64,000 nucleotides of DNA from Thamnaconus septentrionalis (lineage: Eukaryota; Chordata; Actinopteri; Tetraodontiformes; Monacanthidae), in the NCBI GenBank assembly GCA_009823395.1, contig CM020514.1, forward strand, positions 16,033,466 through 16,097,465, written 5' to 3'. The notes beneath the pieces are model-generated. The model saw only the letters and a program-made list of their open reading frames with translations, was not told the DNA's origin and made no database searches. Each line of letters opens with the position of its first letter. The stretch's first letter is position 1. Below, piece after piece: positions 21,241 through 33,208 of this stretch. Position numbers and translations under genes: made by a program.

Positions 21241-22230
21241 CTGATTGCATTACGTGGCGGTAAGGTGAGAGACGGATGGAGGGCCGGCACGCCAGCTAGC
21301 GGCACGGCTGGATGAGGAAGAGCTACATCTGCCGCCTGATGGTACCATGAAGAGGGAAGGAAAAAAAAAACCTTCTAGTGTTCCAACTTTCACGATGAAT
21401 AATGGATGGATTTCCTTTTTTTTTTTTGCTTTCACAATACATTGCCTTAGAGTCGGTAAACACCGAGCTCGGCGGCTCCCCTGCTGGAAGGGGAGGGGAG
21501 AGGAGGGGAGCGAGGAAGAAAAGATCGCACTCGTGACAGTTTTCTCACTTACAGTCGGCGCCATCGCGACCGAGAAGGGAATTGTGAGTCACGCTCAACC
21601 CATGATGAACAGTGAGTAAGTGGCCGGTCGGACTGCGAAGAAGGACGTTTTTTATTCTCCCCCTTTGTGTCATTGCCGCCGCGGCCGTCGTCGTCGCCGC
21701 TGTGATGGAAGAGACGTTTTGAAAACGGGCGCTCACTGTTGAAAAAGGCCAACAAGGAGACGAAAAGAACGGGGCCAACCTGAAGGGAAGGGAAGGGACA
21801 AATGTCAAGGTGCAGCGGCACAGGAAAAAAAAGCATTTGTAGGCTTCAAAAGGTTGATAAAAAATGGAGGGTTATTTTAGGTCGGCGGTAAATGTCAAGT
21901 TTTCCCAGTTACGGCAGGCTGCTGAGCCGGATGGCGTTCCCGCTGCTTTAACGTTCTCGTAGACGAGCTTCAACAAACGGCGGATAAAGACGATCTTTCA
22001 TTGTCCTTTCTGCCGCTGAGCCGACGCAGGTCTGTTACGTCGTTGGAGCCGCGTGTTTAATGACTTCATAACAGTGTCGAATAATAAAAAAGAAAACCCC
22101 AAAGTGGCTGACCTCGTTCCATTATACGGCGCACTCCTGATCACAAGGACTTTTTTTTTTTTAATTTCTCCCTCTCTCTCTCTCCCTCTCTTTCTGCGGC
22201 TTAATGGTTTATCAGTGAATCCTGCCGCTG
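21241..22230. other. Intergenic, no recognised gene
   Basis: GC-moderate DNA with poly-A/T runs and a GCC/GTC-rich patch near 21675-21705. Overlapping open frames of 80-100 codons on both strands have no recognisable product. Confidence 0.5.
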
Positions 22231-22234
22231 ATTA

Positions 22235-22470
22235 GCAGAGCATTCCCGCTTTTTAATCCAGACAACTTAATTATACAGGAGATGTCAGACTTCCAAGGAT
22301 GCTCTTATTTCGAGTGTCTCCAATCCGGGAGTGAATATTTGATGTTTCAGTCCAGCTGTGCCATGAAAATGCCATCCCCAGAGGAGGGGCCAAAGGGACA
22401 TACAGGCGGAGTAAATGTGATTTATACATGTGTGCCTGTCACAAAATGTAATATTTAAACGCTAATCATC
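22235..22470. promoter_or_regulatory. Candidate conserved non-coding element
   Basis: Non-repetitive stretch of balanced composition with homeodomain-type cores and no open frame. It is bounded on the left by a CT-rich low-complexity tract at about 22150-22195. Confidence 0.25.
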
Positions 22471-22829
22471 CAAAGCTCAACATATATGTACTTTATAATA
22501 TATGAAGCTGCTGCCGAGTGAAATCTATTTTTCCCGCTGAGGCTGCATCGGCTCCTGATAAGGTGAAAAACAAAACCTGCTCCTGCCATCTGCACTCATC
22601 CCAGCAGGTGTTGCGGAAGGGGCCCCGGCTATGATTAATGCACTTAATAAGCTCCCATCCTAATAATGAAATTGATGCGTGAGGCCATTCAGAAAAAGAG
22701 CCATAGGTTGCCATGGCAACCGGACCTCTTTTTTTTCTTCGCACTTGTTTTCCTGCAAGTGGATGCTGCTTTGATGTGGTAGCCAGTGGCTAGGTGAGGA
22801 GTTTTAACTGTGTTAAAGCAGTGGGAGTG

Positions 22830-22895
22830 CACTCCCTGTGGGGGCTGGGGGGAGGGAGAGGGGTGGAGGAATGGGGGGAGTGGGGGAGGCAGCCC
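22830..22895 (+). other. G-rich tract with quadruplex potential
   Basis: At least six runs of three or more G within about 60 bp on the plus strand, meeting the simple G-quadruplex pattern. Confidence 0.5.
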
Positions 22896-23074
22896 ACCAA
22901 GATGGCAATCAGATCTCGGATTAAAGTGGGAGGGAAATCTGGACTAATCTGTCCCGGTGCGTTTGTCATCCTCCATCTGCGAGAGGCGGCGAGCGTTTCG
23001 TTGTGTGGCATTTAAGAGAGTCCCTTAATAAAAAAGAAAATAAAGAAAGAAGGCCCTTTTTTTTTTAACATTTA

Positions 23075-23275
23075 CAGTTTTTGATGAATATAGATTATGA
23101 ATACGCACATGAGCCACGCAAACTCAGGTACCTTCAAATATGCAGGATATAGGCGATGAATTATTCACGGACATTGTGCAATCTAAAATAGTGGCTGGTG
23201 AATTATTCACACACACATTTTTATGGCTTTTCCATTGTGAGCCACCATGGCAATTGATTTGCTGTTGCACACTGT
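23075..23275. promoter_or_regulatory. Candidate conserved non-coding element with repeated GAATTATTCAC
   Basis: Contains GAATTATTCAC twice (about 23158-23168 and 23200-23210), about 42 bp apart, in unique AT-moderate sequence. The paired motif is homeodomain-like. There is no coding potential. Confidence 0.3.
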
Positions 23276-23591
23276 AAAATGAAAACAAAAACAAAACAAA
23301 TAACAACAATGTAAATTTTAAAAGCGGACTCTTCGTTCAAACTTTGTTGTGGCTTGCTGCAGAGTTTTTTTTTTTCTCCCCCTCTTTTTCTTTGTTTTGC
23401 CGTCGGCTGAAAAACAGCTGCGAGGTGTTTCTCCAGAAGCTCTGCAGGCGGCTTCTTTTCTCTCCCTCTGCTGGCTTTTTTTTCCCGGGAAGGCGATGCC
23501 TCAGTTTACACCTGAGTGTGTCACCGCAAGAGTGCGCAGCGCTGTCAGGGGTCATTGAAGAGCAGCGCATCCGCGCCTGTGGCTCTAAAGT

Positions 23592-23652
23592 CACCACCAC
23601 CACCACAGCAACAATAACAACAACAACAACAACAACAGCAACAACAGCAACA
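23592..23652. repeat. (CAC)n/(CAA)n compound microsatellite
   Basis: CAC units followed by CAA/CAG-type units. The Thr-rich and Val-rich open frames across it are artefacts of the repeat. Confidence 0.9.
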
Positions 23653-23759
23653 CTGCCACGGAGCAGCAGTGAGACCATCTTCTCTCACTTCCATCGTAAT
23701 ATGCACACAGTTTAGTCCAACTGAATATATTGAAAAAGCCTTTACGTATTCTGTGACTT

Positions 23760-24175
23760 TTCAATCAATCAAAACTTTATTTATATAGCGCTTTTCAAGC
23801 ATTATCCATGCATCTCAAAGTTCTTCACACTAAAATACCAACCACACACACAGCTACACACCTGTAGCTGATGCTGCACACCCATGGCAGGGCACTGAAG
23901 AACCATGAGAGGAAACCCACCTATGGGGAGCAGAAGAGGGATTGAAACCCACGTGGGCCGACCAGTGTATACCTCCCAGTCCCCCCATGAGGAAGCACTG
24001 GAGCTAAAAAAGTAAAAAAAATAAATTAAAAAAAAGATAAATAAATAAGCTAAAGCACTAAAAATTAAATCAATCAAGTAAATAGATAGTAAATAAAATA
24101 AATTAGTTAAAGGCCATACTAAAAAGGTGAGTCTTGAGCCTCCCTTTTGGGCGCCGAAATGTTTCTGCGGCCCGA
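23760..24175. repeat. Teleost interspersed repeat ('TTTATTTATATAGCGC' type)
   Basis: Begins with TTTATTTATATAGCGCTTTT, continues with CACACCCATGGCAGGGCACTG and ends with a CTAAAAAGGTGAGTCTTGAG block, a combination seen repeatedly in teleost genomes. An AT-rich segment (24001-24110) splits the copy. The exact family is not determined. Confidence 0.65.
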
Positions 24176-24179
24176 CACC

Positions 24180-27100
24180 GTGTGATCCGTGCCAAATGTG
24201 ACAGGCCTCGCCGTCGCCCGGGTCGCTGTAGCTGATGCTGCAGCCGCCCGTCCAGCTGCGTTCGTGATTCATCAGGGATTGACAGTGTTCTCTTTGGAAG
24301 TGTGCCACATCATTTTAGTGCTAACCTCAGCTATGCAACGCTCACATTGCTGCTCGTTCCTTTCGTGTGTGCGTATGTGCGTCCGCCTGTGTGTTTTTTT
24401 TTTTCTCTTTGTTTTTCATATTTGTGCAATTTGACAGTGGAAGGATTTTTTTTGAGTTTCAGTAAGTCAGTGGAAATTAAATGTGTTGAGACATTAATCA
24501 TGTAGGAGCAGTATAAACAGCTATGCTAGCACAGCTGTGTGCTAGACAGGTCAGGCTGTTGGCTAATTGAGCTAGCATGGCAATACAGACATTTAACCCC
24601 TTTTAACATGCTGAGTCAGATTTCTAGAAGACTGAATACAGTCCACAGTTGACTGGGATGGATATCTGGGCCATATCTGCTCTCTCATAGGAGTTTGTGT
24701 TTGTAGCACAGGGCCAGCGCTAGCCCAGCTGTGCCACATCATTTCCAGAAGTGGCCGCAGCCAGATGCTGTCGCGGAACAGCCTTCAGTCAGCTGGAGTA
24801 CGTCTGGGCCAGCCGTTTGTCCTCGGAGGAGACGGGACCGGCGGCTACAACCAGGGTTTAAGCTGTGGCAACGGTGGGAAGCCGCTAGTAGCATGTAAAC
24901 AGTGACAGCAGCCGCAGTGGGGGAGCAGGGAGAGTTGAGAGTCTGTTTGAACGGAGCAAAAATGTTCAGACAGAGTAGATCTAAGAGAGCGGATCAAAAG
25001 GCTCGTCTTTACTTTTCAAGAGTTCTGGCTTAAAACGCCGGCCAATCACAGCTCAGCTGCAGGGTGGTGACACATGTCAGGTGCTGCCCCCATGGAGCCA
25101 ATGGGGAGCCACTGCTGCTGTCAGTGAGGGCGTCTGATTGGCTGCCTTTGAAAGTGACTGTCGGGGGTTTAAACCTCCTTAGGGTCTCAAACCTTTCATG
25201 GCTTATTTCTTTTACAGGTATTTTGAGTAAAACAAACTGATTCAGGACAAACAGAAACAAGCAGCACAGTGGCAAAGGCACAAGAACAAAGTGACAAAAG
25301 GAGCATTTACTCACACGTTGTGGCGCCTGGCTTATTATAGTCTCCTAGCTGCAGGGGTAACAGGTGTGTAGGCTGCTGCACCAATCAAGGTTCCAGGTGA
25401 TTGTAGAGGGCGGACCTTGAGGAAGAACGACTGCACCAATTAGGCTCTGGAGATTGAGGCCAAATGTGCAGGCTGGGAGGAGTCAGTACAGGGCAAACCC
25501 ACCAATCAGTCTTGTTTTGTACAAATTGAATGTTAAGACATTTTAATGGCAAAGAAAATACAGAAACTGATTTGAGTTTCGGTTGATGTTGTTCAGTGGA
25601 CGGGGCCTCACACATCGAACAGCAACATCAAGATGGGGTCGCTGGAAATCAAGAGGTGTCATGAATATTTTTAATTCTATACATTTTTTTCAACATTTTG
25701 TATTTTTTTTTTTTTACAATTTTACAATCAATATTAAAACTGTCATTTTAAATAAATGTAAGAAAGACACCAGCAGGCAAGCATTTGAAACACAACATTC
25801 TAAATGAACAATAATGAGGTTTGTTAATTTTTACCTTACTTCATAATTGAAGGCAAAATTCAATGGAAAACACTGTAGCAGTTTGTCTGGGGGTTGGAGT
25901 CAACATTAAGCGTTAATTGGTTTTAACCCAGTGCTTTGAAATTTTGACATGAGTGTTCAAATTGAGTTTTTCCTTCATGATTTATTATTTCTTAGCTTCA
26001 GGTTTTCTTTTACGCGCGGCTGCCTGTTGTGTTTGGAATTCTACTGTGCCATCATCTGCCTTATTGTGAGTCTTTGGTTTGCCTTGTTAGAAAAACGGAA
26101 TCAATCCTCATGAATCTGCGTCCCCCGCAGTCGGCTGGGCAAATTGGACACGTCTATTGGGAAATGTGGAAAACCTTGGCAGTCAACCAAACAATGCTCT
26201 GTCAATTATCCAGTCAACAGCGAGCGGCTGAAGTGGCGCCTCACATGAAAATTGCTCCGAGACTTCATCAGCGTTACTGAGGCTGACGCGCACTGTCAAC
26301 GACTCCGCTCCGGTCTCGCGCCTTGTTAGCGGCTGTACGTGGCCGCGCTCGACGCGAGGAGGAAGTTGAAAGAAACTGTTTTGATGCACTTGCGACCGGC
26401 CCGCGGTGCTCAGCCTTCGGCAAATAACGCTTCCTGGCGCGCCCTAATGAGGAGCGATACCAATGGTCAAATTCAGTTAACGCCGAGGCACCGCGTTAGG
26501 GCCCCCTTTGAAGTGTTGCTTTTTAAAAATTAATGATATTCATGACCTATTTGCTACTTTCCTCTCATGTAAATTCCTGGTGGCCTTGCTGGCCTGATGC
26601 AAAAAGAGGATACGAGGGCGGCGTTATCACAACAACAATGGAATTAATAAGTGTCTTAAGAGGAGCCGAGAACTCGGCCGTGAATGCCTTCGCCGTCCTT
26701 CTGGGGTGGCGCAAAGATACGCGGAAGCGAACATCAAAGTCTGTACGTCTCATTTACGGCTCCGCCCGGTGGAAAAACTCCGGGTGAAGATATTTGTTTG
26801 ACAGCTTGTTTAGGCCAGCGTTCCCCGGGGTCCCGGTGATGGTTACCCAACGCCCCCACCTTGCCATCTGTCTGGTTCCATTCCAGCTTGTTCCAAATCC
26901 CGTGAGGACCCTCACGGTGAAGAGAGACAGAAACACGGAAAAGTGCTTTTCGGAATGCGCGGCTGGAACCCCGGCTTGTCACGAGAGTCGAGCGGGAGAC
27001 GCGAGAGCGAGAGGGCCCCCGCCACGCCTTGAACTTCAAAAGCTTTAAGAAAGTCATCCCCGAGTTTTGGCGTAATGCCGTCTGAGCGGCCCTGGTCTGA

Positions 27101-28780
27101 CTGATTCGGAGGAGAACGTTTATATTTAGTGCTTTCAAAAGAGGCTTTCCACTGTGAACAGGCAGCTACTTGTGAGGAGCCGTTGAACAACAACAACGTA
27201 CGGTTGCAAATTACCTCGATAATTCTTGGATTACGTTCAACTACGGATGCTACAAGACACACATTTTCTTTTTTGTTTTACCAGAAACTACTGATCATCA
27301 TACGCAGTGGCGGCAAAACAAGGCAAGAGCAAGAACAAGAATCGGGGAAGAATAAACACAGAAAGAGCGGAATGACTCGAAGGTATTTACAAATTTTATG
27401 ACACGGCTCACGGAGAACAATGATCGAGTTGGACAGCAGCCTGTGTCCGACATCCAGGTCATACGCTGCTCACACACGCAGCCAGATGCCACCGCCACAC
27501 ATATGGAGATGGGGTAGCGGGGGTGGGGGTCACGCAGGGTTCCTCCGTCACCCCCAGTGCTCTGCCGCAGTGTCCTTGAGCAAGATGGCCGAGCCTCAGC
27601 GGCTCAGGAGGTGTTGCTTCATTTATCTGACACTGTGCCTGGGTGAGAGTTCAGTTGTTTTTTTTCACCCCTCATTATTCCATCTGGATGTGAATGTGCT
27701 GTGCGGTTTTGTTGTTGTTTTCATAAAAGTGAAATTAAAGTAGTAAACGCGCAGCACCGTTGAGAGTCCTGAGGCTCACGAGCTCGCTCGCTCTCTCGCT
27801 GGGTGAGATGAGAGGCCGCGCTGCTGACAGGCACTTGCTGAAAATGGTGCATCAACCAGGATTTGAGTGAGATTTCCCTGCAAGTTTTCAATTATAAATG
27901 TGCAACGACGCAGATCAAGCACTTCTTGACAGTCTTGAAGGAACTTTTGCTGATTACTGTACATCACAAAAACTGATTTGGATTTCTTGTAACATTAATA
28001 AATAAACAAAGGCATAAGGGCTAGAAAACTCTGTTTCAATAACGCTACCGTTGGTGCTTTGTGGACGACGTCAAGTGGGATTGCAAGCAAGAAGTAATGC
28101 AGAAGGAATTTCTTCTGCATTGTCTGTTGCTTATAGTTTAGGCTGCCATTTTTAGCATGTTGTTAACATTAGCACTTAACAAGTCGTCCAGATTGGAGAA
28201 GCTTCAAGTTCGGTGCGTAGCAACATATATCTTTCCTGAAGTTTAATAGCTGAATTTTGCATATAGCTCCTCTAAGGCATCCCCAATAAATATTACTCTT
28301 GTAGCAGCTCTACTATGAAAAAGTCATGCATTAATAAATAAAGGCTTAAAGGCTCAAGTACAATGTTTTAACACCATTCCACTAAAGGTATATCTTACTA
28401 GTTTGGATTGTCCACCACTAATTGATGCTATAAATATACTCTCTCTATACTGTTCAGCTGTTAAAAATCACCTTTTAGCTGTAACGGACCTCATCCCAAA
28501 TACAGCCGGCAAGTGTACCTTGAAAGGTGCGGCCTAAGCCGTCTAAGCCGTCTAAACCCACTGGCTCACTTAGACAATGGGTTTAAAACTTCAAGGGCAC
28601 GCATGCTATTTTCGACTTCCTCTTGGCAACGGCCGAAGAAGGAAGCAGGCGGGCTGCCGTGATCACTCACAGCTGCTTGAAGGCTGCAGTAAGGAGCCCG
28701 TAGTTGCTCCCAGCAGGGTGCTCAGACTGAAGGCTGCACCCGTTTTGCACCAAGAGTCCAGTTGATGGGGACCATTTGGT
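24180..28780. other. Intergenic, no recognised gene
   Basis: No protein family recognised in any frame. It contains CCAAT-rich DNA at 25.0-25.5 kb, an AT-rich section at 25.6-26.0 kb and a balanced section at about 26.1-27.1 kb where open frames of 80-130 codons overlap on both strands without any domain. Confidence 0.5.
25040..25510. other. CCAAT-motif cluster
   Basis: CCAAT cores occur at 25042, 25098, 25135-25141 (reverse), 25381, 25436 and 25502, four of them as CCAATCA or its near match. A similar cluster occurs at 63.06-63.19 kb. These could be NF-Y sites or degenerate copies of a dispersed repeat. Confidence 0.35.
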
Positions 28781-28789
28781 GGGATTTAT

Positions 28790-28900
28790 GGAGTCGGAAT
28801 CAGCTTTATTGTCCGAGTTTGTGCAGACATAGTGGGAAAGTGACTCCTGTCCGGGCACTCTGGCTTCCTTCCACTGTTCAAACTCAGGCACTGCTGCTGC
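28790..28900. repeat. Teleost interspersed repeat fragment ('AATCAGCTTTATTG' type)
   Basis: GGAATCAGCTTTATTGTCCG followed by AAGTGACTCC and GGCACTCTGGCTTC resembles a dispersed fish repeat with the consensus start GGAATCAGCTTTATTGGCC. The copy is short and degenerate. Confidence 0.5.
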
Positions 28901-28904
28901 TCTA

Positions 28905-31900
28905 TGGTGAGAAAGGCTTTGAAAGGCAAGGACGGACATATTCAGTTTACCTAAAAGCTCTGGCAAAATTCTGTCATGGATTTTAATTAATCAATAATCA
29001 CAAAAACACTTAGGTCATTAAAATACATTCAGATTGAGCATTTCAAGGATACATATTGATGGTCTCATTTCAGTATCAGCGTTACAGCACTGCATTTACA
29101 TGGTATCCTATTGATATCAAATCTTAACGTATCACAGGCCACATTTATTCAAGCTCACTTTTACTGGCTGCTCTTTTGCATGAATTGAATTGTAGCCCTG
29201 AATGGAAACTGCAGCAGTGAGATAATAGGAGGAGGCATCGAATACAGCTGTTGATCCCAGCCAGCGCGCAGCCTCTCGAAAAAGAGCTTCACTCCTGGAA
29301 ATACGAGAGGATTTTTTTTTTCCCTCTTCCTGTAAGAGCGGCGGTCTTCCGTTTTTTTTTCCCCTTTCATTTTTTCTCTTTTATCGGAACGGAGCGTTAC
29401 GTGTCAGAACAAACGGAGCATCTGAGCAGAGGCGAGCGGTTGGTCGCCTTCCCCCAGCTGTCAGCCTGATTTTCGGAGATGGACAGAGAAAGAAAGAAAA
29501 AAAAAAAAAAACGGTGCAAAATGTGCAACAGTGCCACGTTTCTATTCAGGCAATGAACAGACAGCACGTTGGCAGCCGGCGCCGCTCCTCTCACACCTCC
29601 ACTCAATGGCGGCCGGGCCGGGATCGGTGTGAAACCACAAAACCCCGTCAGAGGAGCCCGGCGGTAAGTGAGTTATTTCTGCCGCGAGAATGTGGGTCTC
29701 TGGTATAAAGGTGATCCGGGACACTAAATGGCGATCATAATATATATTTCCAGCCACAAGCTTTTCCTTCCGAAAGGTCATGCCGTGTGGAGATTCCTGC
29801 CCACCGGTACGTCCTTGACGCCGAGCACAGCGTTATTGTTCAGACAGGGCAGCTTTTTCTCTTTGTGTGATTTGCGAGCCCCTCCCCCCACCCTCCCACA
29901 CACCCACCCGTCCCTCAACCAAACAAGGAAACACCAACAGGCCCCTTTCAGGTCACATCTTCCTCAAAACGGCGGGAGACGGCGGATCACGCTGGCGCTC
30001 CGCGTTCGTAAATAAATCTTTCACAAGACCCGCGGAAGAGGGGGGCGGGGGGAGGGGGGGGAAGATGGTAAATACACAAACAGGTTGGGGCGTCTTTATG
30101 TTAAGGCCCCCCTATTTCGCCGGCCGCCCACGCTCGCAGAAAACCTGCCCACCCGCTGCACGTTTGTTGTCACGTCGAATTACGGGCTTAAGTGCGTGGG
30201 TCCGCCGTAGCATTTATAGTGACACTGGGCCGGGCGGAGGAGGCGGGGTGGGGGGACGGGAGGAGCGTACCAACGGAGAAGGACGTGCCCTTGATTTGCT
30301 GCAGAGCCAAGAGGAAAAAAAGGGGTCCGATAAAAAAAAAAAAGGATGGAGGGAGGGGGGGAGGTGCATATCAGGCACGGACAGAGGTTAATATGAGATG
30401 AGCGACTCGGAGCCCAACAGTATGTCAGAGACTGGGGGAGGGAAAACAGGATATTAAGAGCGGCTCCGTTCGAACTGGAGGGGAAAAAAATCGGCTGGTT
30501 TGGTGTGAGGAAAAAAACTAAAACAAAAACTGGCAGAAAAAGCATAAAGAAAGACATTGTGTGCACGCAGCCAGCAGACTGACGGCATAATACGGAGCAC
30601 TCAATGGCTGTGAAAGCCTCTTAAAACACCACGCGGTAAATTCACTGTGCTCTCAGTGGTTTGGGTTTCTTCTTCTTTTTTTTTTTTTTTTACCCTTTCT
30701 TCGTTCTTGCCTCTTTCCAAAGCTTTTCTCTCCGTTAACGTTGGACCAGCCTGCCGTTTCCTCCAGCGCGCGCTCTGAATGGGAGGATGAGGGGGGATTT
30801 TGTCACTTCTTTCTTTCACGTCGCTAGTCATAAGCCCGGATAAGCCCTCATAAATATGAGTGCGTATCGCCCGTTTTCTCTTTGCCGTGGCGGCACAAAC
30901 AAACTGGAGAAGTTCAGCGCACCACCCTGCAACACAAGACCCCCAATTCCCACTCCTGATTTTGGGAAATAGATCTCAGCTCTGGCGGCGTGTGTCTTCT
31001 CTGTTTGGCAACGAGGGAAATTCACTGAAATTGAGCGGAATGGCACAGGAAATTGGCACATCTCCAGAAAAACAGCCGATTTAGCCCGCTACTTGCAGCC
31101 TCCGACAAAAATGTTCAACAGGAAGCTAAAACAGACGCGTTTTTTTGCTCTTTTCTAACATCTGCAGGAAACTGCTGCAGATGCAAAAGTGGCCAATCAG
31201 CAGTTTGATTTTCCGTGAACCGCTTTACGAATTTTCATTGACATCCGAGCACAACTTCCTGTTTGGGAAGCCTTCAATATGGACGACCTCTGTTCTTTGT
31301 TCTTTGTTTTTCTTTCAGGTTGCACAGTGAGGCCGCCTGGTCATAACAGACTTCGCCTACTCGGCTGTTTTACTGAACAATCTTCCCTTTAACTGCCGAA
31401 CGAGACTCTTGAAACGATTTAACACCAGCTTTTTTTCTTTTTTATCACCGCTCGTACCTCGTGAATGACAGTGTTTTAATACGCGCCGTTTATCTCAAGG
31501 CACGACAGGCTTGGTGTGTGTGTGTGCTAGGCCCTCCATTCTCGCTCCCCGCAGGTGATGAGTTTGTACAAAAAAAACACACACACACACAATGTCAGGA
31601 GGAGACAAGATAATCATTCTTTATGCCCTATTTTTTTCCCCCTCAATTAAGGTTAAACAGTCTTTTTTCCCGCAACTGCAATGACTTAATGCGCGTAGTA
31701 GCTCTTGTGACTGCAACCAGGATTCGCTATCACGTATGCTGGTACCCTAGAAAGAAGGAAGTGGTTCTTCCTGGCCCAGTTTTCCTGCTCTATGGTGGTA
31801 CTGGTGCTAATTAAGGCCATTATTGCACTTTGACATCAACGGTCTGATCCCTAGAACCGTGCAAAATGAAACACACAAAATAATAGAAATTTTCTTCAGA

Positions 31901-33200
31901 CTACATATATTTTACCACATAAACAACCTTCAGGTGAAATTTACCTCATATGGGATGTTACTCTCATCAAATGATCACCACAGCCGTTTGTTTTCTGATG
32001 ATGCGTGTGAAGGTTTATCAAAACAAAAACCTTGAAAGGATCTTCTTTTATAAAAAGAAGGATCACAGTCTCGCTAAATTGGCAGTCTGATGTCGGCGTG
32101 GCAGGCATGAATACACACAGTGTCAATAATTTACACAGCCAGACGCAAATTCAAACATTCACACACGCTCACACATACACACGCACACACATACACACGC
32201 GTGCATACAGAGTGGGGCAGAGAGAGATAGAGAGAAACACAGCATTGCCGCGTGGGCCAAGCGGAAGAGAGTTGGGAAAAGGCTTCAGGGACACAAACGC
32301 AGACCAACAACTGGAAGCTGTACATATGTCGCCAGATGTGCGTCCCCACTCGGCTCTCCGACGATGAAAGGGAGCTCCGGTTTGGAGTCGGCGCTCGATC
32401 CGCTCGAACAGATGCGAGATAGTGAAAGGTTGCAGATCGTAAAGGCTTTTCCCCCTCCGGGTGGGCGCTTACAGTCATATGCTGTCTCCACACACGACCT
32501 GACACATCTCTTCAAGCTTACATAATGTAGATCTGCCCTAATTTCCCCTGCGTTGGCAAAAGAATAAATAAATGAAAAAAATAAAAAATGAAAGAAAGAG
32601 AAATTGGGGTCTTTGAGCAACTGAGCAACGCAGCACAACGGCGCAGGGAAGAATCGAGATGCCAAAGTTGATCCTCGAATCCCGACTGGTGTTTCAAAAT
32701 ACACACTGTTTGTGTCTTTCAGTGCCAGATATATGACGTTGTGTAATTTAGACGCGGGCGGAACACGGTGGCGGTGTCATCACATAAATGTCAAAAAGCT
32801 GAGTTCACTCTGCGTCAGCAGAGCAGCTCCTGCTCTAGAATTGTTTTCTTTTTTTTCTGTGTCAGGTAATTGGCTGTTACCATGGATACGGCCTCATCTG
32901 CTAAGTTTCCTCTTGCAGCCGCCTAGCAAGCACGTGCATGCAGAGGCGGCTGGTGTTGCAGCTCTGCAAACACTGAGGTCAGCCGCTCTGGTCCTGTCCC
33001 TGAGCGCACCACTAAAACCACAGCGTCTGCGTCCACTGATGCCACATCCGAGGCGCCAGATCAAACTGTTTGGAACTCCCTCGTGCACATGTGACTTAAG
33101 TTTTGGCACGCTGTGTTTTTCCCTCTGCCTCGGGCCTCTTCTGTGATGTGTGAATCTGCTTGGCCAACACATAATTATTCAATTTTCACCAAAAAAAAAA
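28905..33200. other. Intergenic, no recognised gene
   Basis: Non-coding, with poly-A/T runs, G-rich tracts (about 30035-30065 and 30225-30262) and a CA-rich section (32155-32205). Several open frames of 90-174 codons at 29.7-30.6 kb overlap on both strands and are low-complexity (Gly/Pro/Arg-rich), not genes. Confidence 0.5.
32155..32205. repeat. Imperfect (CA)n tract
   Basis: CA-rich stretch with TA and CG interruptions, in non-coding DNA. Confidence 0.7.
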
Positions 33201-33208
33201 AAAGATGA

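Noticed and set aside
23802..24308. 168-codon minus-strand open frame
   Set aside because: It lies over the interspersed repeat at 23.76-24.18 kb and an AT-rich insertion; not a gene.
29728..30566. Overlapping open frames of 95-174 codons
   Set aside because: Low-complexity Pro/Gly/Arg sequence over G- and C-runs, on both strands at once.
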